The notes: generated from the letters alone by a model not told the origin. A stretch of 64,000 bases of DNA from Lysobacterales bacterium (GCA_022844165.1 JALHMH010000007.1:1-64000), one strand, 5' to 3'; shown: positions 19,756 to 28,910, numbered from the stretch's first letter. Program-made: numbers and translations.

Positions 19756-20504
19756 CAGAATGTGTATGCGATACCCACGGCGGCCAAGGGATCGAGGTCC
19801 TCGCCCACCACAACGAGTGGCGAATCCTCGGTTTCACCGATATAGCGATTCACGCCCAGAATCCCAACCAGCGACCAGCGCGGCATCAGATCGTAGATTA
19901 ACGCCAGGCGCAAGCCAACATCGCGAAAGCCGCTATCGGGACTGAAGTTTGTCAGCGGTGCGTTGTTAAAGCGCACAGTTTGGGTGCCGAAGAACTCGCG
20001 CTGATAGCGTTGGTTCGCCCAAGTCGCTTGTGCGCCAACGCGCCATCGCAATCGTGCGTCATTGTCGCTCTCGTAGGCCAGTTCCGGTGTAAACACCAGA
20101 CCCTTATGACCATTGACGCCACGCAGCACATCGAAGCCGATTTCGATGCCGCCGTCGAAGCGCTTCAGCGCATAAGCACCCAGTTCAAACGTCGTGTCGA
20201 TTTCGGGCAGGCCACTAAAGCCTGCATCGCGCGCATCGCCATCGTCGCGACCGGCACTGAGATTGAACGCGATACCGGTTTCCCAATCGCCCCCAGACCA
20301 GATATCGAATCGCGCGGCATCGGAGGTTTCCGGACGGACGTTTTCATCCTCGCCGTGGACTTCAATGAACGGCGATAGCCCAACGCTCCGTTCACCGGAC
20401 GACAAGAAGTCAGCTTTGTATTCAAGCATCGGGCCGATCGTGAACTGCACGGCATTGGCATGCCCGGCAGCGAGCATCAAAGCAAGCGAGAGCATGGTTC
20501 GCAT
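19755..20504 (-). CDS. MipA/OmpV-family outer-membrane protein
   Basis: The product has 249 residues with a signal peptide (MRTMLSLALMLAAGHANA). The mature barrel begins VQFTIGPMLEYKADFLSSGERSVGLSPFIEV, typical of MipA/OmpV proteins, and ends in GIAYTF with a terminal phenylalanine. MipA links peptidoglycan machinery to the outer membrane in E. coli; many relatives are simply porin-like. GGAGGT sits 8 bases before ATG 20504, which decides this start over 20519. The gene overlaps the HAD phosphatase by TGATG. A 350-base gap separates it from the divergently read yebC. Confidence 0.8.
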   Translation of the reverse strand: MRTMLSLALMLAAGHANAVQFTIGPMLEYKADFLSSGERSVGLSPFIEVHGEDENVRPETSDAARFDIWSGGDWETGIAFNLSAGRDDGDARDAGFSGLPEIDTTFELGAYALKRFDGGIEIGFDVLRGVNGHKGLVFTPELAYESDNDARLRWRVGAQATWANQRYQREFFGTQTVRFNNAPLTNFSPDSGFRDVGLRLALIYDLMPRWSLVGILGVNRYIGETEDSPLVVVGEDLDPLAAVGIAYTF

Positions 20505-20854
20505 CGGTCGGACCTCCATTGGAATAGGAGTGGATCATACGGGCCTGTTGCGCATGCTAAGCGTCGTCATCTCGTTATGCACAGGTCGTCGCCCAGGGTC
20601 GTCCCCATCGGCGTGTAAGCGCCGGTCCTCACCACCTGACTCAAGGGCTTCAACCGCTAAAGCTGCTTCGAAAAAACAGACTCATTTGCCAGATCCCGCT
20701 CTGTCAGGGACTCGAGCGAGGGCAGCGAACAGGTTGTCAGCTCGATCAACTTGAAGATCCCTTCGCCGTTGCAACGAAATCAGGCCATTTCTTCGCGACC
20801 CCATGAATTGTCCGGGCTAGAATCCGCGCCCTCACGTTATCGAAGGGCGCGCCG
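20505..20854. other. 350-base intergenic region between mipA-like gene and yebC
   Basis: No credible gene lies here. Near the yebC side, TAGAAT (20818-20823) is a fair -10 element without a convincing -35. The mipA-like ribosome-binding site GGAGGT is at the left end. The rest shows nothing I can support. Confidence 0.6.
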
Positions 20855-21550
20855 ATGGGTGCTCAATGGAAAACCAAAGGTAAGGAACAAAACGCGAACG
20901 CGAAGGGCCTGGTGTTCACCAAACTTGCGCGCGAAATTTCGGTTGCGGCGCGCAGCGGCGCCGACCCGACGATGAATTCGCGGCTACGACTGGCGATTGA
21001 TCAAGCACGGAAGATGTCGATGCCGCGCGATACCGTGGATCGCGCCATCAAGAAGGGGGCGGGCATGCTGGATGGCGGTGCTCAGTATGAAAAACTCACC
21101 TACGAGGGATTCGCACCACATCGCGTACCTGTGATCGTCGAGTGTTTGACTGACAACGCAAACCGCGCCGCCTCAGCCATTCGCGTGTTGTTCCGTAAGG
21201 GGCAACTCGGTAGCTCAGGGTCGGTCAGTTGGGACTTCGATCACCTGGGCATGATTGAGGCCGAAGCGGCTCAGCCGGGCGCCGATGCCGAAACGGCGGC
21301 CATTGAGGCCGGAGCGCAGGATGTACAAGCCGATGACGACGGCGTGCTCTTTCTGACCGAGCCGACCGATCTTGATGCCGTTCAGAAGGCGCTTCCCGCC
21401 TTTGGATTCACCGTGCTCAAGGCCTACATTGGCTATCGCGCGAAAAATCCGGTCAGCGTGAGCGGCGCTGAGCGCGAGGAGGTCGAGGCGTTTCTACAGG
21501 CGCTGGATGAAGATGACGAAGTACAAACGGTCTACGCCGGGCTGGCGTAG
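20855..21550 (+). CDS. yebC: YebC/PmpR-family transcription and translation regulator
   Basis: YebC-family protein of 231 residues (E. coli YebC 246). The domain signature is nearly complete: [27 protein letters not shown] at the start, [19 protein letters not shown] in the first third, and [16 protein letters not shown] in the middle. Members bind DNA and regulate quorum sensing in Pseudomonas (PmpR), and some help ribosomes through proline-rich stretches. In many relatives yebC sits beside ruvC; here it stands alone. AAGGG precedes the ATG, with a -10-like TAGAAT about 30 bases upstream. Confidence 0.93.
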   Translation: MGAQWKTKGKEQNANAKGLVFTKLAREISVAARSGADPTMNSRLRLAIDQARKMSMPRDTVDRAIKKGAGMLDGGAQYEKLTYEGFAPHRVPVIVECLTDNANRAASAIRVLFRKGQLGSSGSVSWDFDHLGMIEAEAAQPGADAETAAIEAGAQDVQADDDGVLFLTEPTDLDAVQKALPAFGFTVLKAYIGYRAKNPVSVSGAEREEVEAFLQALDEDDEVQTVYAGLA

Positions 21551-21579
21551 TCGAGGATTTGCGAGACGCGCAAACAAAT

Positions 21580-21599
21580 GGCCCGGCTATTGCCGGGCC
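21580..21599 (-). terminator. Terminator hairpin after the DUF4394-like gene
   Basis: An 8-bp perfect stem, GGCCCGGC/GCCGGGCC, with a 4-base loop. Read on the minus strand it is followed by ATTTGTTTG, moderately U-rich. It lies between the convergent ends of yebC (21550) and the DUF4394-like gene (21626) and probably ends both. Confidence 0.6.
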
Positions 21600-21625
21600 A
21601 GTTGCGATACCGAAGCGCGTGACAA

Positions 21626-22609
21626 TCAGCTGTAACGACGCACAGCAACCAATCCGCCGATGCCGATCAAAAGACCGAGCAACGCCAGACCGAATCGGTC
21701 GACTGCCGGCACGTTGGCAGGCGGCAACACCTCGACGCCAACGGTGAAATCCAAGAGGTCGATGGGCAACGTGCCGAGAACCGTCAAAGCGCCCGTGGTC
21801 AGATTGAGCCGCGCAAACAACTCTGCGGCACCTTCGACCACCTCGTCGCTCCGGCTTGTTCCGGCGCCAGCGCCGTCCGCGAAACTCAGGTAAGCGCTGC
21901 CCCCTGAGCTGATATCGAAACCGATTCCGCCATCCAGCGTGATGAAGGACGGCGGCGTGAAAATCGTCGTCATTTGGCCGGAGTTGGGGCTCGTCGGCGA
22001 GCCGCCAATCGACCCGACACGAGACAACGCGTCGTTGTCGAAATCCCATACGTACATGGTCGTCGCCGTGCCGGGATCGTTGTCGTTAAAATCGTAGGCA
22101 ACACCCGCCGGGAACGGCGGATTCGATTGGACGTTTGGATCGCCTGCCACATAGGCCAATGCGGTGTCCTCGGCCACCAACGTGCCGTCGTTCGGATTCA
22201 GGCGCAGGTTTTGCGCACCCGACGCGACCACACGCAGGCGATCTGCCGCAGGATTGAAGTCCATGGAGACGCGAACGGGCCACGTGAACGAAACAGTGCC
22301 GCCGCTGCCAACCGGCGTCAACGCCCCGGTGGCCTCGTTCAACGTATACAGCTGAAAGCCGGTCGATGCGTTCGTACTGAGAACGTAGATTGTGTTGTTC
22401 GCAGGACGTCGGTCGATGGCGCGCACAGAGTGCCCAGCGAGAATGCCGGTCAACGGACCGACGGTGGTCACATTACCGGGGCTGTCGGTATCGAAGCGCA
22501 CGACATTGCTGCCTGCTGCCGCTCCGGTGATACCGATGACCGGTTCAGCCGAAGCGCCGATCGAAACCAGCAGCGCCGCTGCAATTGAACAGAGTCTAAG
22601 GGTACGCAT
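21626..22609 (-). CDS. Secreted DUF4394-like protein with IPTL-like C-terminal anchor
   Basis: The 327-residue protein has a signal peptide (MRTLRLCSIAAALLVSIGASA) and a mature part that looks like a beta-propeller: repeated FDTDSPGNVTTVGPLTG, YTLNEATGALTPVG and LNLTTGALTVLGTLP blades, as in DUF4394. The tail VPAVDRFGLALLGLLIGIGG then VAVRRYS is a proline/tryptophan-position motif, hydrophobic helix and arginine-rich end, like the IPTL-CTERM or PEP-CTERM sorting signals but degenerate. GGAAGAAG before ATG 22609 selects that start over 22657. No exosortase or rhomboid-like sorting protease gene is in the window. Function unknown, probably cell-surface. Confidence 0.75.
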   Translation of the reverse strand: MRTLRLCSIAAALLVSIGASAEPVIGITGAAAGSNVVRFDTDSPGNVTTVGPLTGILAGHSVRAIDRRPANNTIYVLSTNASTGFQLYTLNEATGALTPVGSGGTVSFTWPVRVSMDFNPAADRLRVVASGAQNLRLNPNDGTLVAEDTALAYVAGDPNVQSNPPFPAGVAYDFNDNDPGTATTMYVWDFDNDALSRVGSIGGSPTSPNSGQMTTIFTPPSFITLDGGIGFDISSGGSAYLSFADGAGAGTSRSDEVVEGAAELFARLNLTTGALTVLGTLPIDLLDFTVGVEVLPPANVPAVDRFGLALLGLLIGIGGLVAVRRYS

Positions 22610-22705
22610 GGCTTCTTCCTTTTCTGGTTTGAATTGAGCGTGCTGGACGAAGTGCAAAGTATAGAAGGGTTACGCTCCATTTGTGCAATCGGATGCGCGC
22701 AAGCC

Positions 22706-22735
22706 ACGGCATCGGGGCGCCGACCCCGATGCCGT
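22706..22735 (-). terminator. Perfect 12-bp stem-loop after ahcY
   Basis: ACGGCATCGGGG (22706-22717), 6-base loop CGCCGA, CCCCGATGCCGT (22724-22735) begins 8 bases after the ahcY stop. There is no U-run, but the position points to termination or mRNA 3'-end stabilisation. Confidence 0.6.
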
Positions 22736-22742
22736 ATGCCGA

Positions 22743-24173
22743 TCAATACCGGTAGTGCTCCGGCTTGAACGGGCCTTGCTGCGTAACGCCCATATAACTC
22801 GCTTGTTGTTCTGTCAGCTGCGTCAGCTTCACACCGATCTTCTCCAGGTGCAAACGAGCCACTTCTTCGTCGAGTTTCTTCGGCAGTTGGTACACTTCGG
22901 AGGCGTAACGATCTTTGTTGGTCCAAAGATCGATCTGGGCCAACACCTGGTTCGAAAATGAGTTCGACATCACGAACGAGGGGTGCCCGGTGGCGCACCC
23001 CAGGTTGACCAACCGGCCTTCCGCCAACATGTAAATTTCATGGCCGTCGGCAAAAGTGTATTTGTCGACTTGCGGCTTGATGTTGGTCCGCTTGACGCCC
23101 TCAGCTCTGTTCAGCCGGTCCACCTGAATCTCATTGTCGAAGTGGCCGATGTTGCAGACGATGGCCTGGTCCTTCATCGCCGCCATGTGCTCAACCGTGA
23201 TGACATCCTTGTTGCCGGTTGCCGTGACGTAGACATCGCCCCGACCCAGAGTGTCCTCGATGGTGGTGACTTCGAAGCCTTCCATAGCCGCCTGCAATGC
23301 GCAGATCGGATCGATCTCAGTCACCACCACGCGCGCGCCGAAACCGCGCAGGCTGCGTGCCGAACCCTTGCCCACATCCCCGAAGCCGCAAATCACGGCA
23401 AGTTTGCCGGCAATCATGCGATCGGTGGCGCGTTTGATTCCGTCGGCCAGCGACTCGCGGCAGCCATAGAGGTTGTCGAACTTGCTCTTGGTCACCGAGT
23501 CATTGACGTTGATCGCTGGCACGAGCAGCTTGCCGAGCGCCTTCATTTGATAAAGGCGCGCAACGCCAGTCGTGGTTTCCTCCGACACGCCGCGCCATTG
23601 TTTGACCACGTTGTGCCAGAAGCCTGGGCGCTCCTTCTGCGTGCGCTTAAGCAAGCGCTTGATGACCGCCTCTTCTTCGCTGTCGCTCGGCGTACTGATC
23701 CAGTCGCTGCCTTGCTCCATCTCGTAACCCTTGTGGATCAGCAGCGTGACGTCGCCACCATCATCGACCACAAGTTCAGGGCCTTGGCCGCCAGGATGCG
23801 TCACCGCGTCGAGAGTACAGTCCCAGTACTCTTCGAGTGTCTCACCCTTCCACGCAAACACCGGAACGCCGGTGACGGCAATCGCCGCTGCAGCATAGTC
23901 CTGGGTCGAGAAGATGTTGCACGAAGCCCAACGCACTGACGCGCCGAGATCGGCCAGTGTTTCGATCAGCACGGCAGTTTCGACCGTCATATGCAGCGAG
24001 CCCGTCAGGCGCACACCTTTGAGCGGTTTGGTGGCAGCATACTTTTTGCGAATCGCCATCAGGCCCGGCATCTCATGCTCGGCCATCTGGATTTCTTTTC
24101 GACCCCATTCGGCCAGCGACAAATCGCGAACCTTGAAGTCGTGTTTGGGCAGTTCTTTAACTACAGCGTTCAT
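22743..24173 (-). CDS. ahcY: Adenosylhomocysteinase (SAH hydrolase)
   Basis: AhcY (476 residues) reversibly hydrolyses S-adenosylhomocysteine to adenosine and homocysteine and thereby removes the inhibitor of methyltransferases. Visible motifs: [29 protein letters not shown], the NAD site [21 protein letters not shown] and the C-terminal lysine/tyrosine (KPEHYRY). It includes the bacterial insertion of about 40 residues (around [19 protein letters not shown]). GAGGA lies 9 bases before the ATG, and an SAH riboswitch is directly upstream, so expression should rise with SAH. No metF or metH gene is adjacent. Confidence 0.97.
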   Translation of the reverse strand: MNAVVKELPKHDFKVRDLSLAEWGRKEIQMAEHEMPGLMAIRKKYAATKPLKGVRLTGSLHMTVETAVLIETLADLGASVRWASCNIFSTQDYAAAAIAVTGVPVFAWKGETLEEYWDCTLDAVTHPGGQGPELVVDDGGDVTLLIHKGYEMEQGSDWISTPSDSEEEAVIKRLLKRTQKERPGFWHNVVKQWRGVSEETTTGVARLYQMKALGKLLVPAINVNDSVTKSKFDNLYGCRESLADGIKRATDRMIAGKLAVICGFGDVGKGSARSLRGFGARVVVTEIDPICALQAAMEGFEVTTIEDTLGRGDVYVTATGNKDVITVEHMAAMKDQAIVCNIGHFDNEIQVDRLNRAEGVKRTNIKPQVDKYTFADGHEIYMLAEGRLVNLGCATGHPSFVMSNSFSNQVLAQIDLWTNKDRYASEVYQLPKKLDEEVARLHLEKIGVKLTQLTEQQASYMGVTQQGPFKPEHYRY

Positions 24174-24189
24174 TGTGCGTCCTCAGATT

Positions 24190-24273
24190 TAGACGGGCGC
24201 CCTTCGTATCGAAGGCATCTCCATCGAGCGTGATTCACGGCAATGCCCGTGACTTGCAGCGCCCCTCGATGGA
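24190..24273 (-). ncRNA. S-adenosylhomocysteine (SAH) riboswitch
   Basis: On the minus strand the leader folds as the SAH riboswitch. P1 is CCATCGAG (24265-24272) with CTCGATGG (24221-24228). P2 is TCACGG with CCGTGA, a 6-bp hairpin. The P4-like hairpin is CCTTCG/CGAAGG (24201-24215). The pseudoknot pairs GGGCGC (within GAGGGGCGCTGCA, about 24260-24266) with GCGCCC (24195-24200). The conserved GCGCUGCA core is present. The Shine-Dalgarno GAGGA lies about 10 bases beyond. This class binds SAH and turns on ahcY; the fold is by eye, not a covariance search. Confidence 0.85.
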
Positions 24274-24293
24274 TGAGCTGCCACACGCATCCG

Positions 24294-24305
24294 CCACTCG
24301 AGTGG
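24294..24305. promoter_or_regulatory. Perfect 12-bp palindrome upstream of the SAH riboswitch
   Basis: CCACTCGAGTGG reads the same on both strands. It lies around the likely ahcY transcription start, about 20 bases before the riboswitch. It could be an operator; no regulator is known. Confidence 0.3.
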
Positions 24306-24307
24306 GG

Positions 24308-24336
24308 ATTGTGCGTATGGAGAGAGCCGAGCTCAA
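24308..24336 (-). promoter_or_regulatory. Candidate ahcY promoter
   Basis: On the minus strand, TTGAGC (24331-24336), a 17-base spacer and CACAAT (24308-24313) match the sigma-70 boxes at 4-5 and 4 of 6 positions. The predicted start near 24301 places the riboswitch just inside the transcript. Confidence 0.35.
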
Positions 24337-24448
24337 ACCCGGCGAGCTGCGGATGCTAGCAGAGCAATTGTTACGCGGTGATCAACAACGCCTGGAGGTT
24401 CAGCTCTTCGCCAAAGGCCTTAAGCCGCATTGTTCGTGCTCATCGTGA
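24317..24448 (+). CDS. Possible 43-residue protein, uncertain
   Basis: A short frame starting ATG 24317 encodes MERAELKPGELRMLAEQLL plus 24 more residues ending in HCSCSS. It overlaps the ahcY promoter region on the opposite strand. The amphipathic helix look and the third-base GC content (about 60 percent) are compatible with coding, but the ribosome-binding site is weak (a GGGG about 14 bases upstream). I do not recognise it and it may be chance. Confidence 0.2.
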   Translation: MERAELKPGELRMLAEQLLRGDQQRLEVQLFAKGLKPHCSCSS

Positions 24449-24466
24449 GAGGCACTTCCGGGCAAA

Positions 24467-25600
24467 TCAGAAGCGCCAATTCCAGAGCGCCTCGAACTCG
24501 AAATGTGTCGAGTCGGCGGGGTCTGTGTTGCGGTAGTACGGGGAACCCAGGACATACTCGGCCCCAGCGTAACTTGCCGAGAACCTCAACTCGCCCAGCC
24601 GCAGAGCCCGGCCAACGCCAATCGACCAGTTAACGTCGCTCTGAATACCGTCGATGGCCTGCTGCAAGAGCGGCGCTGTCGGGCTGGGCTGCAGGCTGGT
24701 GCTATATCGGACGGACCAGTCCCAGGCGGAAGCCTGACCACGCAATGCCGCGGAATAAACCGTCAGGTTTTGCCAAGCGAAAGTTGGGCTATTTCCATCA
24801 CCCAGAAGCGCCAGGAACCGATTCGGCAATGCAAAACTGCTGACGCTGTTGATGTCACTATAAAATACGTGCTCGGCACCAATCACGATGGACGCTGCTG
24901 GTACAAGTTGCGCGGAAAAACCCAAAGCGGCTGTGGCTGGAATGTCCAAGTCGCCTGGCTCGGAATACAACCCCTGGTAGGATTTGTACGCATCCATGTC
25001 GATCGGCGAGCGCAACCCCAAGGTCCAGCCAAACCGATCATCGATCGGACCGCCGACCGCCAGTGCAACACCCACGCCGCTGGATCGTTCGGTCAATGGG
25101 CTCAACGGCGGCAGTATGTTTTCACCGCCCGGCAATGGTGAGAGCGTCCCACTGGCAAAGCGCTGCTCGGCAAACACAGCATCAATGCCAAGCGCGACAC
25201 CCTGCTGACTTTCGACGAACAATCCGGAGGTCAGCAGTCGCCGCTCCAACGCAGAGTCGGAGACCAAGGTGCGGCGCTCCTCAGGAATGAAGGCCGCCAG
25301 AGCGGAGGTCGACGACAGCGACGAGACGCGTAAGAAACTTGCCCACTCTTTGCCAGACAGGATAGGCGCGATGAACCATGCGTTGGCGTCCATCATGAAC
25401 GGATGAACGGCCGGCGTGGTCAACGCGGAAACGTCCACCCAATCGAAATTCGGAATCAGCTTTTCAGTGGCCAGGGGAGCCCATCGGCCGGTCAGCACTT
25501 TCGAGCGTTCTTCGCTCGTCGCTGCGGCCAAAAAAGTCGGGACGGCCAGCAAAATTGCGGCCGTCCCGATAATGATTTGCAAACGTGCTCTCGCCTGCAT
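24467..25600 (-). CDS. FadL-like outer-membrane transport protein
   Basis: The protein has 377 residues with a signal peptide (MQARARLQIIIGTAAILLAVPTFLAA). The mature part resembles the OmpP1/FadL/TodX family. The diagnostic stretch is GLYSEPGDLDIPATAALGF followed by AEHVFYSDINS, and the WSVRYSTS and VNWSIGVGRALRL strands continue the barrel. It ends in WNWRF with terminal phenylalanine. FadL proteins let hydrophobic compounds such as fatty acids diffuse through the outer membrane; the usual NPA N-terminal hatch motif is not visible, so substrate and gating are uncertain. AGGGG before ATG 25600 decides the start. It is read divergently from thiD. Confidence 0.65.
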   Translation of the reverse strand: MQARARLQIIIGTAAILLAVPTFLAAATSEERSKVLTGRWAPLATEKLIPNFDWVDVSALTTPAVHPFMMDANAWFIAPILSGKEWASFLRVSSLSSTSALAAFIPEERRTLVSDSALERRLLTSGLFVESQQGVALGIDAVFAEQRFASGTLSPLPGGENILPPLSPLTERSSGVGVALAVGGPIDDRFGWTLGLRSPIDMDAYKSYQGLYSEPGDLDIPATAALGFSAQLVPAASIVIGAEHVFYSDINSVSSFALPNRFLALLGDGNSPTFAWQNLTVYSAALRGQASAWDWSVRYSTSLQPSPTAPLLQQAIDGIQSDVNWSIGVGRALRLGELRFSASYAGAEYVLGSPYYRNTDPADSTHFEFEALWNWRF

Positions 25601-25717
25601 GCCCCTAAAGCCCGCTAGAAGGGAAGGAGTGTTGCTTCTAGCCGACGCCAGAATCGCAAAAAAACAACAGTGCGTCAAGTACGCAACATCAATCAGTTTT
25701 CGTTGTATTTTTGCCAC

Positions 25718-26500
25718 ATGAAAGACCTTTGTTTCGCGTTGACGATAGCAGGTTCGGATTCCGGCGGTGGTGCTGGCATTCAAGCCGACTTGCGTGCGTT
25801 TCATAGCCAGGGAGTCTTCGGACTGGCCGTGATCACCGCCCTCACCGCCCAAAATACGCGCGAAGTGGCGGCAGTTCAGCTCACGCCACCGGCGATGATT
25901 CGCGCGCAATTCGACGCGGTCGTTGCCGATTTTCCCGTAGGCGCAATGAAGATCGGCATGCTGGGTAACGCAGCGACAACGCGAGAAGTGACGGCGCTGG
26001 TTTTGACAGTGAACGTGCCGCTGGTCGTCGACCCCGTGATGATCGCCAGTTCTGGTGCGCGTTTGTTGGATGTGGATGCCGAAGTGGCGCTACGCAAGTT
26101 GATTCGCAACGCCACAATCATCACGCCGAACCTGCCTGAGGCAGCGGCGCTGCTCGGCATCGATGAATCTTCGATCGAAATCGAAAGCGCCGCACGGGCC
26201 TTGCTTGCCATGGGAGCGGCAGCGGTGCTGCTCAAGGATGGTCACGGCAGCGGCTCGACAGTGCGCGACATTTATTGCGATGCGCACGGCATCATTGCCT
26301 TTGAAGCGCCGCGGGCCGCGTTTCGCGGACATGGAACAGGCTGCTCGCTGGCATCGTTGATTACTGCGCGCCTGGCATTGGGCGAATCAACGCGCACCGC
26401 CGTGGCAAATGCGATTGGTGTGTTTCGCACCGCTATTGCGGAGGGCTATCGCGTGGGGACTGAGCAAGTACTCGTGCCGAATCCCAAGCCGCGTCGATAA
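25718..26500 (+). CDS. thiD: Hydroxymethylpyrimidine/phosphomethylpyrimidine kinase
   Basis: ThiD (260 residues) phosphorylates HMP and HMP-P in thiamine pyrimidine biosynthesis. Ribokinase-like motifs: GSDSGGGAGIQADLRAF near the N-terminus, DPVMIASSGARLL in the centre, and the anion-hole glycine run FRGHGTGCSLAS toward the end. Length agrees with E. coli ThiD (266). I use ATG 25718; the frame extends upstream to 25670 without a better signal. No other thi genes or TPP riboswitch are nearby. The neighbouring FadL-like gene is divergent, with a 117-base AT-richer gap between. Confidence 0.93.
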   Translation: MKDLCFALTIAGSDSGGGAGIQADLRAFHSQGVFGLAVITALTAQNTREVAAVQLTPPAMIRAQFDAVVADFPVGAMKIGMLGNAATTREVTALVLTVNVPLVVDPVMIASSGARLLDVDAEVALRKLIRNATIITPNLPEAAALLGIDESSIEIESAARALLAMGAAAVLLKDGHGSGSTVRDIYCDAHGIIAFEAPRAAFRGHGTGCSLASLITARLALGESTRTAVANAIGVFRTAIAEGYRVGTEQVLVPNPKPRR

Positions 26501-26567
26501 CGGTGCGTGCCGGCTACACGTCGCCCGCGCTCGCTGCCCCGAGCCGCGCTCCCGCTCCGTCAGGGAT

Positions 26568-27569
26568 TTAGCCCAGGTGATACGCGGTTACGCGTTCGAC
26601 CTCGCTTTTTGATCCCAAAAAGACCGGCACACGCTGATGAAGTTCTCCGGGAATGACATCGAGCAGCCGTTCGCGCCCTGTGGTCGCCGCGCCGCCCGCT
26701 TGTTCGACGATAAACGCCATCGGATTAGCCTCGTACATGAGGCGCAACCGACCGGGTTTGCCCGGATCTTTAAGATCGCGCGGATAGATGAAAATCCCGC
26801 CTCGAGTAAGAATGCGGTGCACATCGGCGACCATGCTCGCCACCCACCGCATATTGAAATCCTTGCCGCGCGGGCCCTTGCTGCCGGCGAGCAATTCGCC
26901 GATGTAGCGTTGCATCGGGGCTTCCCAATGCCGTTGATTCGACATATTGATCGCGAATTCCTGTGTTTCTTCCGGGATGCGCAAGTTGCGGCCGGTCAGA
27001 ACGAATGAGCCGACCTCGCGATCGAGGGTGAAGCTGTAAACGCCAGCACCGATGGTCAACACCAGGATCGTGCTCGGCCCATACACAGCGTAACCGGCAG
27101 CCAGTTGCCGCGCGCCAGGTTGCAGGAAATCTCGCGACGTCGGTTCGGTCACGCCATCGGGACAGCGCAGTACTGAAAAAATCGTACCGACCGAAACATT
27201 GACATCGATATTGGAACTGCCGTCCAGCGGATCAAACAGCAACAAATACTCGCCCTTGGGGTAACGATGCGGAATCGCGTGCGGCAAGTCCATTTCTTCA
27301 GAAGCAATCGCGGCAAGGTGTCCGCCCCATTCGTTGGCTTCGAGCAAAATGTCGTTCGAAAGAACATCGAGCTTCTTCTGCACTTCGCCCTGGACGTTTT
27401 CGCTATTGGCCGAGCCCAGAACCCCGCCCAGCGCGCCTTTGCCGACGGCAATGGATATCGCTTTGCATGCCCGCGCAACCACTTCGATCAGCAGCCGCAA
27501 GTCCGCAGTGAGGTGCTGGTGTTCGCGCTGCTCTTCGATCAGAAAACGGGTCAGCGAGATGTGTTTCAT
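26568..27569 (-). CDS. fbp: Class I fructose-1,6-bisphosphatase
   Basis: FBPase (333 residues) removes the 1-phosphate from fructose-1,6-bisphosphate in gluconeogenesis, with Mg2+. The active-site hallmark [25 protein letters not shown] is intact, and the phosphate/sugar-binding region [11 protein letters not shown] plus [14 protein letters not shown] and GGIFIYP follow. The C-terminal [19 protein letters not shown] is also typical. It is a monocistronic gene; the upstream intergenic region up to 27722 contains two or three stem-loops belonging to the end of the ABC exporter operon. Confidence 0.95.
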   Translation of the reverse strand: MKHISLTRFLIEEQREHQHLTADLRLLIEVVARACKAISIAVGKGALGGVLGSANSENVQGEVQKKLDVLSNDILLEANEWGGHLAAIASEEMDLPHAIPHRYPKGEYLLLFDPLDGSSNIDVNVSVGTIFSVLRCPDGVTEPTSRDFLQPGARQLAAGYAVYGPSTILVLTIGAGVYSFTLDREVGSFVLTGRNLRIPEETQEFAINMSNQRHWEAPMQRYIGELLAGSKGPRGKDFNMRWVASMVADVHRILTRGGIFIYPRDLKDPGKPGRLRLMYEANPMAFIVEQAGGAATTGRERLLDVIPGELHQRVPVFLGSKSEVERVTAYHLG

Positions 27570-27591
27570 GGTCCCGAAACGGTCTTGATGC

Positions 27592-27620
27592 GAGGCGCGC
27601 GAGACTACGCCGCGCGCCTC
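27592..27620 (-). terminator. Stem-loop between the ABC exporter operon and fbp
   Basis: GAGGCGCGCG (27592-27601) pairs perfectly with CGCGCGCCTC (27611-27620) across a 9-base loop. No U-run follows. A second hairpin, CGAGGC-GAA-GCCTCG (27694-27708), lies closer to the operon stop. Together they probably separate the exporter operon from fbp. Confidence 0.5.
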
Positions 27621-27722
27621 TTGATCGCCAGAGCCTGCTGATTCGCAAATCCCTAAACGCAGTGCCGAGCGAAGCCAACAATGCTCGGCGGTCCGAGGCG
27701 AAGCCTCGCCAGAACGTTGGCT

Positions 27723-28901
27723 TCAACCGGCTCGCAGCGCCGTTGTGACGGGTAACCGTGCCGCGCGAATCGCCGGCATCAGACCGCCGATAAATCCAAT
27801 GAATATCGCCAGCACCATGCCGAAGCCCACCAGTGCCGGGGTGACACGGAAGTTGAAGACGAGTTGCGTAAAGCCGCTGCCAAGGGTCGAAACGGTCATG
27901 CCGTTGAAAAACACATAGGCGAGCAGCGCACCGATCAGGCCACCGACCACCGCAAGGAGCATCGCCTCGACCATGACGCTGGCAACGACAGGAAACCCAG
28001 AAAATCCGATTGCGCGCAACGTGGCGATTTCGCGCGTGCGCGCCGAGACGCTTGCGTACATCGTGTTCAATGCCGCAAAGATCGCACCGAGCGCCATGAT
28101 CACCGCCACCGCCGTGCCCAGCGCCTTGACGCCGCCGCTGGTCTGCGCCGTCTGCGCCGTAAAGTAGTCCCGCTGATTGCGCACCTCCACGTTCAAGCGC
28201 GGATCTGCGGTCAAGGCCAGCTTGAACGCATCCAGTTGGTCGGGATCGGTCAATCCGACGAGCGCCACATTGAAGGAATTGGGTCGTCCCCAGGCGGTTT
28301 GCGCGGTCGCTGTGTCGGTAAAAATCTCACTTTCGTTGGCGTCGCCACTGACAAAGATACCCACGACCGTCCAATCGGCGCCACGCAAGCGAATGGTGTT
28401 ACCGACCGCCAGACCTTCAAACTGCTGGGATGCGCCCTTGCCAACCAGCAACTCCTGCAGGCCCGGCGTAAACTTCCTGCCTTCGACAATCTTCAGCTTC
28501 GGTCGCAGTTCGAGACCAAACTCGCCGATGCCACGGAGCGTGACGTTGGCGCCGAGTTTCTCGCCCTTTTTGGGCAATTCGGCAATGACAATCAGCTCGC
28601 CGGAAACCAGTGGTTTACCCGACGACGATTGGCGCACGCCAGGTGTTGTCGAGGCCAACTCCAGTGCCTGACGCGAGATTGTGCTGTTAAGTTCGGCTTG
28701 CGAACCGCCGCGCATGACCATCGCGTTGTTTTCCTCGCCCGAAGCGACCAGCGTCGAATCGATGCCGTTGGCCATCGCGAACAGCGCCGTAAACACACCG
28801 ACGACGCCAGCGATACCAATCACGATGACCAGCGAGGCGCCAAGTCGCTCGGGAATGCTGCGCAGATTCAGCAGTACGATTTCGAAGATTTGTTTGATCA
28901 T
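27723..28901 (-). CDS. MacB/FtsX-type ABC exporter permease (last gene of operon)
   Basis: A 392-residue permease with an N-terminal membrane helix (NLRSIPERLGASLVIVIGIAGVVGVFTALFAMANG), a large periplasmic MacB-type domain and three C-terminal helices carrying the FtsX domain (ARTREIATLRAIGFSGFPVVASVMVEA). Such proteins are mechanotransmission permeases: ATP hydrolysis in the cytoplasm drives conformational change in the periplasm. It is the fourth gene of the operon after the adaptor, ATPase and another permease, with a 9-base gap to the gene before. The substrate is unknown; macrolide, lipoprotein and peptide export are family precedents. Confidence 0.85.
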   Translation of the reverse strand: MIKQIFEIVLLNLRSIPERLGASLVIVIGIAGVVGVFTALFAMANGIDSTLVASGEENNAMVMRGGSQAELNSTISRQALELASTTPGVRQSSSGKPLVSGELIVIAELPKKGEKLGANVTLRGIGEFGLELRPKLKIVEGRKFTPGLQELLVGKGASQQFEGLAVGNTIRLRGADWTVVGIFVSGDANESEIFTDTATAQTAWGRPNSFNVALVGLTDPDQLDAFKLALTADPRLNVEVRNQRDYFTAQTAQTSGGVKALGTAVAVIMALGAIFAALNTMYASVSARTREIATLRAIGFSGFPVVASVMVEAMLLAVVGGLIGALLAYVFFNGMTVSTLGSGFTQLVFNFRVTPALVGFGMVLAIFIGFIGGLMPAIRAARLPVTTALRAG

Positions 28902-28910
28902 CGTAAACTC

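Noticed and set aside
27664..27720. Mobile REP-type element
   Set aside because: Several overlapping short hairpins are present, but I did not see the same unit elsewhere in the window.
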